Position numbers and translations under genes: made by a program. A DNA stretch of 64,000 bases. Source: Vibrionales bacterium SWAT-3 (GTDB lineage: Bacteria; Pseudomonadota; Gammaproteobacteria; Enterobacterales; Vibrionaceae). Positions 1-8,429 of this stretch are shown here, one piece after another. The number at the start of each line of letters is the position of its first letter. Position 1 is the first letter of the stretch. The stretch is from positions 1 through 64,000 of the forward strand of contig AAZW01000025.1 in the NCBI GenBank assembly GCA_000169995.1. Direction: 5' to 3'. The notes below the pieces were generated by a model, which was not told where the DNA came from, did no database searches, and saw only the letters and a list, made by a program, of their open reading frames with translations.

Positions 1-393
1 TCGCCGGGCGGTAGCGTAACAGCAGGTATGTCAATCTACGACACAATGCAGTTCATCAAGCCAAACGTGAGCACAGTATGTATGGGTCAAGCTTGTTCTA
101 TGGGTGCATTCTTACTAGCGGGTGGTACTCCAGGTAAGCGTCACGTGCTTCCTAACTCACGCGTAATGATTCACCAGCCACTTGGCGGCTTCCAAGGCCA
201 AGCGTCTGATATTCAGATTCACGCGCAAGAGATCCTAACGATCAAACAAAAGCTAAACAAACTATTGGCAGAGCACACAGGCCAGCCTCTAGAAGTTGTT
301 GAGCGTGATACAGATCGTGACAATTTCATGTCTGCTGATCAAGCAGTAGAATACGGTTTAGTGGATTCAGTTCTTAATCACCGCGGTCAATAA
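1..393 (+). CDS. clpP: ATP-dependent Clp protease proteolytic subunit, 3' part
   Basis: C-terminal 130 residues of the ClpP serine peptidase, open from base 1, so the true start lies before the window. The family signature around the catalytic serine ([14 protein letters not shown]) and the catalytic histidine (MIHQPLGG) are both present, as is the C-terminal [20 protein letters not shown] block that carries the third triad residue. ClpP forms a double heptameric ring that degrades substrates unfolded by ClpX or ClpA in the cytoplasm. clpX follows 82 bp downstream on the same strand, the usual gammaproteobacterial order. The internal ATG at 28 is not the start. Confidence 0.97.
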
Positions 394-408
394 TTGCAGG
401 GCAATTGT

Positions 409-438
409 TTGACGCAAAGTGATGCAAATTGATATACA
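409..438 (+). promoter_or_regulatory. possible sigma70 promoter of clpX
   Basis: TTGACG at 409-414 and TATACA at 433-438, separated by 18 bp, lie in the clpP-clpX gap and point to clpX. This would allow clpX expression separate from clpP. Called from motif match only. Confidence 0.45.
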
Positions 439-475
439 CTCAAACCATAGAGAGTAAAGGCTAAGAGGTTAGCGA

Positions 476-1756
476 ATGACAGATAAAAGCAAAGAGGGTG
501 GTAGCGGTAAACTGCTTTACTGCTCTTTCTGTGGCAAAAGCCAGCACGAAGTTCGCAAGTTAATCGCAGGTCCTTCTGTTTACATTTGTGATGAATGTGT
601 CGATCTTTGTAACGACATTATTCGTGAAGAAATCAAAGATGTTCTTCCTAAGAAAGAATCTGAATCGCTGCCAACGCCGCGTGAGATTCGTGAGCACCTT
701 GATGACTATGTAATCGGTCAAGAATACGCGAAAAAAGTGCTAGCAGTTGCAGTATATAACCACTACAAGCGTTTACGTAATGGTGATACGACAGCTGAAG
801 GCGTAGAACTAGGTAAGAGTAACATTCTTCTTATCGGTCCTACCGGTAGTGGTAAAACGCTACTGGCTGAAACACTGGCTCGTTTCCTAGACGTTCCTTT
901 CACAATGGCAGACGCAACTACACTAACCGAAGCGGGTTACGTGGGTGAAGATGTTGAAAACATCATCCAGAAGTTGCTTCAGAAATGTGATTACGACGTA
1001 GCGAAAGCGGAACGCGGCATTGTTTACATCGATGAAATCGATAAGATTTCTCGTAAAGCTGAAAACCCATCAATCACGCGTGACGTGTCTGGTGAAGGTG
1101 TACAGCAAGCTCTACTAAAACTTGTTGAAGGTACAGTTGCTTCTGTTCCACCACAAGGTGGTCGTAAGCATCCACAGCAAGAGTTCTTGCAAGTGGACAC
1201 GTCTAAGATTCTATTTATCTGTGGTGGTGCATTTGCCGGCCTAGATAAAGTGATTGAACAACGTGTAGAGACAGGTTCGGGTATCGGCTTTGGCGCTGAA
1301 GTGCGTTCAAAAGATGAAACCAAAACTATTGGTGAACTGTTCACTCAAGTAGAACCTGAAGATCTAGTGAAGTACGGTCTAATTCCAGAATTCATTGGTC
1401 GTCTACCTGTTACGACAACACTGACAGAGCTTGATGAAGAAGCGCTAATCCAAATCCTTTGTGAGCCAAAGAATGCACTTACTAAACAGTACGCAGCATT
1501 ATTTGAGCTAGAGGATACAGAGCTTGAGTTCCGCGAAGACGCGTTACGTGCGATTGCTAAGAAAGCGATGAGCCGTAAAACGGGGGCTCGTGGTCTACGT
1601 TCTATTTTGGAAGGTGTTCTGCTAGAAACGATGTACGAACTGCCATCTTCAACTGATGTAAGCAAGGTTGTGATTGATGAGTCGGTAATCAATGGTGAGT
1701 CAGAACCACTATTGATTTACAGCAACTCAGATAACCAAGCAGCTGTTGCAGAGTAG
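476..1756 (+). CDS. clpX: ATP-dependent Clp protease ATP-binding subunit ClpX
   Basis: AAA+ unfoldase of 426 residues, full length for the family, that recognises degradation tags and feeds substrates to ClpP. The N-terminal zinc-binding domain shows C16-x2-C19 and C38-x2-C41. Walker A is GPTGSGKT near residue 121, Walker B is VYIDEID, and the sensor region IPEFIGRLP and C-terminal [14 protein letters not shown] sensor-2 block are intact. The start at ATG 476 gives the canonical MTDKSK N-terminus. It lies between clpP and lon, and a strong terminator follows. Confidence 0.98.
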   Translation: MTDKSKEGGSGKLLYCSFCGKSQHEVRKLIAGPSVYICDECVDLCNDIIREEIKDVLPKKESESLPTPREIREHLDDYVIGQEYAKKVLAVAVYNHYKRLRNGDTTAEGVELGKSNILLIGPTGSGKTLLAETLARFLDVPFTMADATTLTEAGYVGEDVENIIQKLLQKCDYDVAKAERGIVYIDEIDKISRKAENPSITRDVSGEGVQQALLKLVEGTVASVPPQGGRKHPQQEFLQVDTSKILFICGGAFAGLDKVIEQRVETGSGIGFGAEVRSKDETKTIGELFTQVEPEDLVKYGLIPEFIGRLPVTTTLTELDEEALIQILCEPKNALTKQYAALFELEDTELEFREDALRAIAKKAMSRKTGARGLRSILEGVLLETMYELPSSTDVSKVVIDESVINGESEPLLIYSNSDNQAAVAE

Positions 1757-1784
1757 GTCTTTTTTAGACAAGTCACTCAAATTG

Positions 1785-1818
1785 AAAAAGGAGGTAAGCA
1801 ATTACCTCCTTTTTTTTA
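1785..1818 (+). terminator. Rho-independent terminator after clpX
   Basis: Perfect 13-bp stem AAAAAGGAGGTAA / TTACCTCCTTTTT around a 4-nt loop, followed by a T run. It separates clpX from lon. Confidence 0.9.
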
Positions 1819-1825
1819 TTCTTCC

Positions 1826-1854
1826 ATTGAATCCAGTCGTTTAAGCCCCATATA
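1826..1854 (+). promoter_or_regulatory. sigma32 (heat-shock) promoter of lon
   Basis: TTGAA at 1827-1831, 14 bp, then CCCCATAT at 1846-1853 matches the RpoH consensus (CTTGAA, N13-17, CCCCAT-T). It lies 35 bp before the lon start codon. lon is a classical heat-shock gene, so motif and context agree. Confidence 0.75.
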
Positions 1855-1888
1855 CTGCTTTATAAGTTAAAGCGGAAGAGAGAAATAT

Positions 1889-4240
1889 ATGAACTTGGAA
1901 CGTTCCGAGCGTATCGAAATCCCCGTGCTACCTCTACGTGATGTAGTGGTTTACCCACACATGGTTATTCCATTGTTTGTTGGTCGTGAAAAATCGATTA
2001 CTTGCCTAGAGTCGGCAATGGAAGCTAACAAACAAGTACTACTTGTTGCGCAGAAAGAAGCGGACACTGATGAGCCTTCAATTGACGACCTATTTAAAGT
2101 AGGTACCGTCGCTACCATTCTTCAGTTACTTAAGCTCCCTGATGGTACAGTTAAAGTACTTGTCGAAGGTCAGCAACGTTCAAAAATTCACCAATTCAAA
2201 GAGAGTGAGTTTTTCCTAGCGGATGCCGAATACGTTGTTACCTCAGAACTTGACGAAAAAGAACAAGAAGTGGTTGTTCGTAGTGCGATCAATCAATTCG
2301 AAGGCTTTATTAAGCTAAACAAAAAGATTCCACCAGAGGTTCTAACCTCTCTGAATGGGATTGATGAAGCTGCTCGTCTTGCAGATACCATCGCAGCACA
2401 CATGCCACTTAAACTTGTAGACAAACAGCACGTACTAGAAATTCTAGATGTGACTGAGCGTCTAGAGTTCCTGATGGGCCAAATGGAATCAGAAATTGAT
2501 ATCCTGCAGGTTGAAAAACGCATCCGTGGCCGTGTTAAGAAGCAGATGGAAAAATCTCAGCGTGAGTACTACCTGAATGAGCAAATGAAAGCGATTCAGA
2601 AAGAACTTGGCGAGATGGACGACGCTCCTGATGAATTCGAGACTCTGAAGAAGAAGATCGAAGAGTCAAAAATGCCTCAAGAAGCTCGTGAAAAAACCGA
2701 GCAAGAACTGCAAAAACTGAAAATGATGTCGCCTATGTCTGCTGAAGCAACAGTAGTACGTAGCTACATCGATTGGATGGTTGGCGTTCCTTGGGCTAAG
2801 CGCTCAAAAGTTAAGAAGAATCTAGCGAAAGCGGAAGAGATCTTAAACGAAGATCACTACGGCTTAGAGCGTGTTAAAGAACGTATTCTTGAGTACTTGG
2901 CGGTACAGAACCGTATCAATAAGCTGAAAGGTCCAATCCTTTGTCTTGTTGGTCCTCCTGGTGTGGGTAAAACGTCATTAGGTCGCTCTATCGCGGCTGC
3001 TACAGGTCGTAAGTACACGCGTATGGCACTAGGTGGCGTTCGTGATGAGGCTGAGATTCGTGGTCACCGTCGTACCTACATTGGTTCTCTTCCGGGTAAA
3101 TTAATCCAGAAGATGTCTAAAGTTGGTGTTAAGAACCCACTGTTCCTATTGGATGAGATCGATAAGATGTCTTCGGATATGCGTGGCGACCCATCTTCAG
3201 CACTTCTTGAAGTACTGGATCCAGAACAAAACAACGCGTTTAACGATCACTACCTAGAAGTAGATTACGATCTGTCAGACGTTATGTTCGTGGCAACATC
3301 GAACTCGATGGACATTCCTGGCCCACTATTGGACCGTATGGAAGTGATTCGTCTGTCTGGTTACACAGAAGATGAAAAGCTGAATATTGCTAAGAGCCAC
3401 CTGCTAGATAAGCAAGTTAAGCGCAACGGTCTAAAACCTCATGAGATTGAGATTGAAGACTCAGCAATCATCGGCATTATTCGTTACTACACGCGTGAAG
3501 CGGGTGTACGTAGCTTAGAGCGTGAAATCTCTAAGATCTGCCGTAAAGCAGTGAAGAACATCCTGCTAGACAGCGACCTTAAGTCTGTAACGGTTAACAT
3601 GGATAACCTGAAAGAGTACTTAGGCGTTCAGCGTCACGACTTCGGTAAAGCGGATGAGAGCAACCGTATTGGTCAGGTAACCGGCCTAGCGTGGACTCAA
3701 GTTGGTGGCGATCTGCTAACTATCGAAACCGAAGCAATGCCGGGTAAAGGTAAGCTAACGCAAACCGGTTCTCTTGGCGATGTGATGAAAGAGTCGATTC
3801 AAGCTGCGATGACCGTGGTTCGTTCTCGTGCTGAAAAACTGGGTATCAACTCAGATTTCTACGAGAAACGCGATATTCACGTTCACGTACCAGAAGGTGC
3901 AACACCGAAAGATGGCCCAAGTGCGGGTATCGCGATGTGTACAGCGCTTGTCTCTAGCTTAACGGGTAACCCGGTGAAAGCTGAGGTTGGTATGACAGGT
4001 GAAATTACCCTGCGTGGTGAAGTTCTACCTATCGGTGGTTTGAAAGAGAAACTGCTTGCTGCGCACCGTGGTGGCATCAAAACAGTACTGATTCCGAAAG
4101 ACAACGAGCGTGATTTGGAAGAGATTCCAGACAACGTAATCGCTGACTTGAAGGTGATCCCGGTTCAGTGGATTGATGAAGTACTGAAAGTAGCGCTAGA
4201 ACGAGATCCGTCAGGGGTCGAGTTTGACGTGAAAAAATAG
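1889..4240 (+). CDS. lon: ATP-dependent protease La (Lon)
   Basis: Full-length 783-residue Lon, a cytoplasmic hexameric AAA+ serine protease that removes misfolded and regulatory proteins. In order it has the N-terminal substrate-binding LON domain (about 10-200), a coiled-coil linker, the AAA+ module with Walker A GPPGVGKT near 355 and Walker B LFLLDEIDK, and the peptidase domain with catalytic serine in DGPSAG (about 678) and lysine in GGLKEKLLAAHR (about 721). A GGAAGAGAG ribosome-binding stretch precedes ATG 1889. Preceded by a sigma32-like promoter and followed by its own terminator, so probably monocistronic. Confidence 0.98.
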   Translation: MNLERSERIEIPVLPLRDVVVYPHMVIPLFVGREKSITCLESAMEANKQVLLVAQKEADTDEPSIDDLFKVGTVATILQLLKLPDGTVKVLVEGQQRSKIHQFKESEFFLADAEYVVTSELDEKEQEVVVRSAINQFEGFIKLNKKIPPEVLTSLNGIDEAARLADTIAAHMPLKLVDKQHVLEILDVTERLEFLMGQMESEIDILQVEKRIRGRVKKQMEKSQREYYLNEQMKAIQKELGEMDDAPDEFETLKKKIEESKMPQEAREKTEQELQKLKMMSPMSAEATVVRSYIDWMVGVPWAKRSKVKKNLAKAEEILNEDHYGLERVKERILEYLAVQNRINKLKGPILCLVGPPGVGKTSLGRSIAAATGRKYTRMALGGVRDEAEIRGHRRTYIGSLPGKLIQKMSKVGVKNPLFLLDEIDKMSSDMRGDPSSALLEVLDPEQNNAFNDHYLEVDYDLSDVMFVATSNSMDIPGPLLDRMEVIRLSGYTEDEKLNIAKSHLLDKQVKRNGLKPHEIEIEDSAIIGIIRYYTREAGVRSLEREISKICRKAVKNILLDSDLKSVTVNMDNLKEYLGVQRHDFGKADESNRIGQVTGLAWTQVGGDLLTIETEAMPGKGKLTQTGSLGDVMKESIQAAMTVVRSRAEKLGINSDFYEKRDIHVHVPEGATPKDGPSAGIAMCTALVSSLTGNPVKAEVGMTGEITLRGEVLPIGGLKEKLLAAHRGGIKTVLIPKDNERDLEEIPDNVIADLKVIPVQWIDEVLKVALERDPSGVEFDVKK

Positions 4241-4269
4241 TGATGCATAGCAAAAATAAGTAAAGAATT

Positions 4270-4308
4270 ACGCTGATAGGCCCGAAAAGGCTTGTCAGCG
4301 TTTTTTTT
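4270..4308 (+). terminator. Rho-independent terminator after lon
   Basis: Stem ACGCTGATAGGCC / GGCTTGTCAGCGT (two G-T wobbles) with a short A-rich loop and eight T residues. Confidence 0.85.
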
Positions 4309-4430
4309 GGACGCTAAGTTATTGATCAAAGCGGCAGCCCTTTTGCAATAAGGCTTGCGGCTAAATTAAAACCAAAATGGAACGTACAGTCATCGAGAAG
4401 TAGTCACAGATGACACATAGGGGAAAAACA

Positions 4431-4703
4431 GTGAATAAAACACAACTAGTAGAATCAATCGCAGAAAACGCAGACATCTCTAAAGCTTCAGCTGGTCGCG
4501 CTCTAGACGCTTTCATCGAAGCAGTTGGCACAACGCTACAATCAGGTGACCAAGTTGCACTTGTTGGCTTTGGTACTTTCAGTGTTCGTACTCGTGCTGC
4601 TCGTACAGGTCGTAACCCAAAAACTGGTGAAGAGATCCAAATCGCAGAAGCTAAAGTACCAGGCTTCAAAGCGGGTAAAGCACTTAAAGACGCATGTAAC
4701 TAA
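4431..4703 (+). CDS. hupB: DNA-binding protein HU-beta
   Basis: 90-residue histone-like protein; it binds and bends DNA as a dimer and organises the nucleoid. The start is taken as GTG 4431, which gives the canonical (M)[11 protein letters not shown]-terminus and has GGGG spaced just upstream. An in-frame ATG at 4410 would add seven residues not seen in HU. The conserved DNA-binding arm [24 protein letters not shown] is complete. It lies in the lon-hupB-ppiD order typical of gammaproteobacteria. Confidence 0.96.
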   Translation: MNKTQLVESIAENADISKASAGRALDAFIEAVGTTLQSGDQVALVGFGTFSVRTRAARTGRNPKTGEEIQIAEAKVPGFKAGKALKDACN

Positions 4704-4824
4704 TTTCTACTGCTGAAACCTCGATTTTAAAGAGGGGAAGGCAGTAAAATGCGTTTACTGTTTGAAAAATGATGTTTCATTCTTAAACAGTATATGTGCG
4801 AAGCACATTGAACTAATTTAAATT

Positions 4825-4855
4825 ATGCGCATCCTACTGATGCGCATTTCTTTTT
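4825..4855 (+). terminator. Rho-independent terminator after hupB
   Basis: Perfect 9-bp stem ATGCGCATC / GATGCGCAT with a 5-nt loop, followed by TTTCTTTTT, in the 220-bp hupB-ppiD gap. Confidence 0.8.
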
Positions 4856-4923
4856 CTGATAATATCGCGTGAATAGATTTTTATTTTGAAGCCAATGCTT
4901 CATATCCGGAGAGCACTTAAATT

Positions 4924-6789
4924 ATGATGGATCGATTACGCGAAGGCGTGAATAGCATCGCGGTAAAAATTATCCTTGGGTTGATTATCCTGTCATTCGT
5001 ATTCGCAGGTGTAGGCAGCTACATCACCGGTGGCGGTAACAACGCAGCAGCTAAAGTTGGCAATACAGAAATCGGTCGTGGTGAGTTCGAACAAGCTTAC
5101 CAAAACGAACGTAATCGCATGCAATCTCAACTTGGCGATTACTTCGCTCAAATGCTTGCAGACCCTGCGTACGTAGAGTCTTTCCGTAAATCAGTACTTG
5201 ATCGCATGATCAACGACGTTCTACTTGAGCAGCAAGCAGAGTCTCTAGGCCTACGAATCAGTGATTCTCAAATCCGTACAATGATTCTAGAAATGCCTCA
5301 GTTTCAAACTGCGGGTCAATTCGACCAAGAAGTTTACCAAGCCGCACTACGCCGTGCAGGTTTCAGCGCAGAAAGCTTCGCTGAATACATGCGTCGTGAC
5401 CTAATGCGCAACCAGCTTGTGACAGCACTTCAAGGCAGTGAATTTGTTCTTCAAGGCGAAATCGACACACAAAGCAAGCTAATCGCTCAAACTCGTGACA
5501 TTCGCACAGTGACTCTTTCTGTTGCTGACCTTGCGAAAGACGTTGAGCTAACTGATGAGCAGATCGAACAGTACTACACTGAAAACCCTCTCGCGTACAC
5601 TCGTCCAGAGCAAGCTAAAGTGTCTTACATTGAACTTTCTGCTGAAGCACTTAAGTCACAGCTAGAAGTGAGCGACGAAGAAGCACAAAAATACTACCAA
5701 GAACACTTAGACAAGTACTCAACGGCAGAGCAACGTAAAGTGAGCCACATTCTTGTTGAAGGCGACGACGAAGCAAAAGCTCAGTCAATACTAGACGAGC
5801 TAAATGCAGGCACTGATTTTGCTACGCTAGCAGAAGAGAAATCTGACGACTTCGGCAGCGCTGATGTTGGCGGTGACTTAGGTTGGATCGAACGTGATGT
5901 GATGGACCCAGCTTTCGAAGACGCAGCTTTCGCTCTTCAGAACGTTGGTGATACAACTGGCCTAGTTAAGTCTGACTTCGGTTACCACATCATCAAGCTA
6001 GACGAACTAAAAGCGCCTGAATCTCAGCCATACGCAGAAGTAGCGGCAGAGATTAAGCAAGAACTTCTAGACCAACACGCAGTAGACCAGTTCTACGAAA
6101 TGCAAACTGAGCTAGAAAAAGTAGCGTTTGAATTCCCAGACTCGCTAGACGATTCTGCAGAAGCTATCAATGCTAAGATCACAACAACTGATTTCATCTC
6201 TCAAGCTGATGCTCCAGAAGTTCTGATGACGCCTGCAGTTATGCAAGCTATCTTGAGCCCTGAAGTGAAAGAAGATGGCCTTAACTCTGAACTTATCGAA
6301 GTGGCTCCTGAGCACGTTATTGTTGTACGTGTTGAAGAGACTCGTGATGAGACAGTTCTTCCTCTTGAAGAAGTGAAAGACCAAGTTGTGGCGGCACTAT
6401 CTGCTGTAAAAGCGGAAGAGCAAGCTGTTGAGCTAGGTGTTTCTCTAGTCAACGATCTTAAAGCTGGTAACGAAGCAGTACTAGCAGATAACAACCTTGA
6501 GTTCACAGAACTTGAGACCATTGACCGCAACTCTCCACTAGCGGCTTCTGTATTTGCTCTAGCTAAGCCAGAAGAAGGCCAAGTTGTATTCGGTCAATCT
6601 AAAGACCAAGCAGGCAACATCGTTGTTGTGGAACTGTCTAAAGTAACAGCTGAAATCAACCCAGCTTACAGCACTCAAATTGGTGCTCAGTTGGAGCGTG
6701 TTGGTAACCAGCAAGATCTAACTAACGTATTAAACGTACTACGCAAAAACGCAGACGTTGAATACTACGTAGTCGGTCAAGGTCAGTAA
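4924..6789 (+). CDS. ppiD: Periplasmic folding chaperone PpiD (parvulin family)
   Basis: 621-residue protein with an N-terminal membrane anchor (about residues 16-36, IILGLIILSFVFAGVG) and a large periplasmic part. A SurA-like N-terminal chaperone region is followed by a parvulin domain at about 266-356 (RKVSHILVEGDDEAKAQS...GGDLGWIERDVMDPAFEDAAF...FGYHIIKLDE). PpiD assists outer-membrane protein folding at the Sec translocon. A GGAGAG ribosome-binding site precedes two adjacent ATG codons and the first is used here. The length fits the family. Confidence 0.96.
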   Translation: MMDRLREGVNSIAVKIILGLIILSFVFAGVGSYITGGGNNAAAKVGNTEIGRGEFEQAYQNERNRMQSQLGDYFAQMLADPAYVESFRKSVLDRMINDVLLEQQAESLGLRISDSQIRTMILEMPQFQTAGQFDQEVYQAALRRAGFSAESFAEYMRRDLMRNQLVTALQGSEFVLQGEIDTQSKLIAQTRDIRTVTLSVADLAKDVELTDEQIEQYYTENPLAYTRPEQAKVSYIELSAEALKSQLEVSDEEAQKYYQEHLDKYSTAEQRKVSHILVEGDDEAKAQSILDELNAGTDFATLAEEKSDDFGSADVGGDLGWIERDVMDPAFEDAAFALQNVGDTTGLVKSDFGYHIIKLDELKAPESQPYAEVAAEIKQELLDQHAVDQFYEMQTELEKVAFEFPDSLDDSAEAINAKITTTDFISQADAPEVLMTPAVMQAILSPEVKEDGLNSELIEVAPEHVIVVRVEETRDETVLPLEEVKDQVVAALSAVKAEEQAVELGVSLVNDLKAGNEAVLADNNLEFTELETIDRNSPLAASVFALAKPEEGQVVFGQSKDQAGNIVVVELSKVTAEINPAYSTQIGAQLERVGNQQDLTNVLNVLRKNADVEYYVVGQGQ

Positions 6790-6867
6790 TCATCAATTGT
6801 CTTGCTAGTTAGCCACAAATCATATTTGTGAGCCAACAAGCAAGCTGATGAAAATAAGATGTATAAC

Positions 6868-6901
6868 AAAGCGGGTCACTTAGGTGACCCGCTTTATTTT
6901 T
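6868..6901 (+). terminator. Rho-independent terminator after ppiD
   Basis: Perfect 12-bp stem AAAGCGGGTCAC / GTGACCCGCTTT with a 4-nt loop and a downstream T-rich tail. Confidence 0.88.
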
Positions 6902-6967
6902 ATCTGGCGATTATGTTATCTCTTGCTGCAAACGCATAAGTTACCTTTTTTCACAAAGGAATGGATT

Positions 6968-7267
6968 ATGCGCACTCTATATTCAACACTACTTCTTTCA
7001 CTTCTGATGTTTTTAAGCTCTACAGCACTCGCAGACAGCCCAACTAAGGCCGAGCTTTATGATGGCATTGAGGTTACGGTAAACATTAATACCGCGACCG
7101 CAGAAGAGCTATCAGCGTTATTGGTAGGTGTGGGTGATAAGAAAGCCAAAGATATTGTCGACTATAGAACTGAGAACGGAGCATTTGCTACCGCTGACGA
7201 CTTGGTGAGTGTCAAAGGGATTGGTGAAGCAACGGTTGAGAAGAATCGCGAAAGAATACAGCTTTAG
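6968..7267 (+). CDS. Secreted helix-hairpin-helix (ComEA-like) protein
   Basis: 99-residue protein. A signal peptide (residues 1 to about 18, ending ALA|DS) precedes two HhH motifs: NINTATAEELSALLVGVGDKKAKDIV and FATADDLVSVKGIGEATVEK. ComEA proteins bind incoming DNA in the periplasm during natural transformation, and the VNINTATAEEL signature is that of the family. The start at ATG 6968 has AAGGA upstream; a longer reading from 6884 runs through the ppiD terminator and is rejected. Vibrios carry more than one small ComEA-like protein, so a role in DNA uptake is an inference. Confidence 0.85.
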   Translation: MRTLYSTLLLSLLMFLSSTALADSPTKAELYDGIEVTVNINTATAEELSALLVGVGDKKAKDIVDYRTENGAFATADDLVSVKGIGEATVEKNRERIQL

Positions 7268-7620
7268 TTCGTTTTTTTGCTCATTACCAATGAAATGATA
7301 GCTAGGAAGCCGCCTGCCAGTGCACCTGCTAGGTGGGCTTCAATAGCCACTCTCGCGTTAATTAGCTCACCAGTCGTGCTGGAAGGGCCTACAAATTGCT
7401 CCCAAGCGATTTTAGCGACTAATCCTGATACCAACAGCCAACTCGATTTCCTGCCGTTTAAAGCCTCTCTGAGCGCGAATAAGCCAAACAATCCATGCAG
7501 TGTTCCTGATAAGCCTACATAAATCTGAATGCTGAAAGCAACAAAGCCATCCAGTGATAAACTGATCATAGCTACGCAGAGTAGTTGTTTCCCCGTGGGT
7601 GAACAGATACTGATGATCAC
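7264..7620 (-). CDS. Rhombosortase-like intramembrane protease, N-terminally short
   Basis: 118-residue hydrophobic protein from a GTG start at 7620, converging on the ComEA-like gene (4-bp overlap of the 3' ends). It has a rhomboid-type catalytic serine motif GLSGTLHGLFG in one membrane helix and a histidine in IEAHLAGALAGG in a later helix, matching the rhombosortase (RrtA-like) arrangement. Rhombosortases process GlyGly-CTERM surface proteins in Vibrio. Family members are usually clearly longer, and the reading frame is closed by TGA just six codons before the GTG. The N-terminal membrane helices therefore appear missing or frameshifted. It may be a degraded gene. Confidence 0.6.
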   Translation of the reverse strand: MIISICSPTGKQLLCVAMISLSLDGFVAFSIQIYVGLSGTLHGLFGLFALREALNGRKSSWLLVSGLVAKIAWEQFVGPSSTTGELINARVAIEAHLAGALAGGFLAIISLVMSKKTN

Positions 7621-7779
7621 AGCTGCTAGATCATATCAGTGGAGTAGTGTATGTGAAAGTTCTGTAGATCGCACATGTCATCGACATCGCACTTATCCCA
7701 AACGACCAAGCTGCACTGCTCTAGTTGGAATATGACGCATAAAAGTGAAGTGAAATTAAACAGGGTACACATTACATCC

Positions 7780-8379
7780 ATGTCTCGTTATTGCCCCCAA
7801 TGCAGCAAGGCGTTGAAAGCTTGTATTTGTCAGTGGGTTACACCACTAGAATCGAGCGTTGAGCTTATCATTCTTCAGCACCCATCAGAAGAGCATCGTC
7901 CGATGGGAACCGCGCGTATCCTCTCGTTATCTTTAAAAAACAGTGTGACGATCGTCGGTGAAGATTTTTCAGACAATGAACAACTGAATGCCATGCTGGC
8001 TGATACGCAATATCAGCACGTGATTTTGTACCCGAGTGAACACTCTGCGCCAGTTGAATCTGTAATACGCCCTAATAAAAAGCTACGTGTGATTTTATTG
8101 GATGGGACGTGGAAGAAAGCATTCAAGATGTGGCAAGTGTCGAGTAACTTGCATGCGTTGAACACGGTCCACTTACCAAAAGATCTCAAAGGTAATTACC
8201 GAATCCGTAAAGCGCCAAGTGAAAATAGCTTGTCGACTGTAGAAGCTGGGTACCATTTACTGAGCTTGTTAGAAGATGGCCGAGATTTCAGTCCACTGCT
8301 AACGGCATTTGACCAAATGATTCAGTTTCAAATCAATCAAATGCCGCCGGGTGTATTTGAGAAAAACTACTTAGCTTAA
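7780..8379 (+). CDS. DTW-domain tRNA-uridine aminocarboxypropyltransferase (TapT-like)
   Basis: 199 residues from ATG 7780 (MSRYCPQC). The frame stays open upstream to 7675, but those residues are not family-like. The N-terminus has a C-x2-C-x8-C-x-C zinc-type cluster (CPQCSKALKACICQW). The DTW motif is ILLDGTWKKAFKMW, with the S-adenosylmethionine-binding region near RKAPSENSLSTVEA. Family members such as E. coli TapT (YfiP) transfer an aminocarboxypropyl group from SAM to U47 of tRNA. It is divergent from the rhombosortase-like gene. Confidence 0.85.
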   Translation: MSRYCPQCSKALKACICQWVTPLESSVELIILQHPSEEHRPMGTARILSLSLKNSVTIVGEDFSDNEQLNAMLADTQYQHVILYPSEHSAPVESVIRPNKKLRVILLDGTWKKAFKMWQVSSNLHALNTVHLPKDLKGNYRIRKAPSENSLSTVEAGYHLLSLLEDGRDFSPLLTAFDQMIQFQINQMPPGVFEKNYLA

Positions 8380-8429
8380 TCTCACCAATATTTGTCTAAA
8401 TGCGATGAGTCTAAGTACCGCGAGTAAGT

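Noticed and set aside
4410..4430. Upstream ATG of hupB
   Set aside because: It adds residues absent from HU proteins, and the GGGG site fits the GTG at 4431.
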